Shown here: piece by piece, positions 43,098 to 43,377 of the stretch
How the letters are laid out: each line of letters starts with the position of its first letter
How positions within the stretch are numbered: the first letter of the stretch is position 1
From: Iamia sp038233075
Lineage (GTDB): Bacteria; Actinomycetota; Acidimicrobiia; Acidimicrobiales; Iamiaceae
Direction of reading: 5' to 3'
DNA length: 43,377 nucleotides
Assembly: GCA_038233075.1 (NCBI GenBank)
Contig: JBBSMQ010000031.1
Coordinates: 1-43,377, forward strand
Notes under the pieces: model-generated
Databases searched by the model: none
Seen by the model: the letters and a program-made list of their open reading frames with translations, nothing else
What the model was told of the DNA's origin: nothing
Translations under genes and position numbers: made by a program

Positions 43098-43377
43098 GTG
43101 ATCACCTCTGGGGAGTCTCCGGTGATCGCCCCCAACGGTTCGGCGGTGTTCCGGCTGCAGGCCGAGGGCCTCAGCCAAGGGGCGATCTCCGAACAGACCG
43201 GCGTGAACTACTCCACGGTGCTCTCGATCCTGCGGGACCGGGCCTACCTCGGCGAGATCCGACACCTCGGCGAGATCCGACACCTCGGCGAGATCCGACA
43301 CCTCGGCGAGATCCGACACCTCGGCGAGATCCGACACCTCGGCGAGATCCGACACCTCGACGAGTGGCTCCCTGGCA
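43098..43377 (+). pseudogene. C-terminal part of a large serine recombinase with an expanded internal repeat (runs off right edge)
   Basis: The plus strand reads AVFRLQAEGLSQGAISEQTG, VNYSTVLSILRDRAYLGEIRH, and later HLDEWLPG. This is the end of the Recombinase domain of large serine integrases, where one YLGEVRH-type segment is followed by DEW-P. Here the segment GEIRHL is repeated six times in frame. The N-terminal resolvase domain is absent on the left, where the IS21 element ends. The frame stays open into the IS edge, so the true start is lost; GTG 43098 is only the first start codon. It is probably a remnant, but the right part is outside the window. Confidence 0.65.
43248..43355 (+). 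repeat. Six tandem copies of an 18-bp in-frame repeat
   Basis: The 18-bp unit CTCGGCGAGATCCGACAC starts at 43248, 43266, 43284, 43302, 43320 and 43338, all identical, and a partial diverged copy begins at 43356 (CTCGACGAGTGG). Each unit adds the six residues LGEIRH to the serine recombinase frame. There are no spacers, so it is not a CRISPR array. Confidence 0.92.

Noticed and set aside
43248..43355. Possible CRISPR or minisatellite promoter element
   Set aside because: The 18-bp copies are contiguous, identical and in the reading frame of the recombinase.

Overview
The window is very GC-rich DNA with dense, high-GC3 coding, frequent GTG starts and short or overlapping gene junctions. It carries an F420-type LLM-family oxidoreductase and an AddAB-like helicase/nuclease pair. 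Together these suggest an actinobacterium, perhaps of the Acidimicrobiia (Iamia/Ilumatobacter-like). That placement is inferred from gene style only; no rRNA or other marker lies in the window.

Positions 1-25143 look like ordinary chromosome. First come the two overlapping minus-strand genes of a recombination helicase/nuclease (1-4730), the helicase running off the left edge. An LLM oxidoreductase and an MFS exporter are divergently transcribed around a perfect 16-bp palindrome. A plus-strand run follows: short-chain dehydrogenase, AidB-like acyl-CoA dehydrogenase, zinc alcohol dehydrogenase, bicupin protein, small membrane protein, FKBP lipoprotein, small J-domain protein and MscS channel. 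Next are an envelope set (His/Asp-rich membrane protein, coiled-coil membrane protein, membrane-anchored GH43-like propeller) and a DUF1353 protein with a membrane tail. valS (minus) and cysS (plus) are divergent, and valS is flanked by decayed fragments of a P-loop kinase and an AraC-family regulator. An acyl-CoA dehydrogenase gene, preceded by three tandem 62-bp stem-loop repeats and a GTTACC-N4-GGTAAC palindrome, closes the core region.

From about 25144 to the right edge the DNA is accessory: a tyrosine recombinase, a VapBC45-like toxin-antitoxin pair, an excisionase-like HTH protein, a 1.3-kb gene-free stretch full of structured repeats, a nucleotidyltransferase-type putative toxin-antitoxin pair, a frameshifted pseudogene, a complete type I restriction-modification operon (hsdR-hsdS-hsdM), and two translationally coupled DUF262 genes, one with a DUF1524/HNH-like C-terminus. 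An IS21-family element (istA/istB) follows, bordered by a truncated gene on one side and the C-terminal part of a serine recombinase on the other. That recombinase fragment contains six in-frame copies of an 18-bp repeat and runs off the right edge.

The most interesting material is the DUF262 pair next to the type I system, which is a candidate two-gene defence module, and the noncoding block at 28007-29350. That block holds two 84-nt palindromic elements in opposite orientation (about 81% identical by my manual alignment) and GGTCGTG repeats with an exact 12-nt period, next to an excisionase-like gene.
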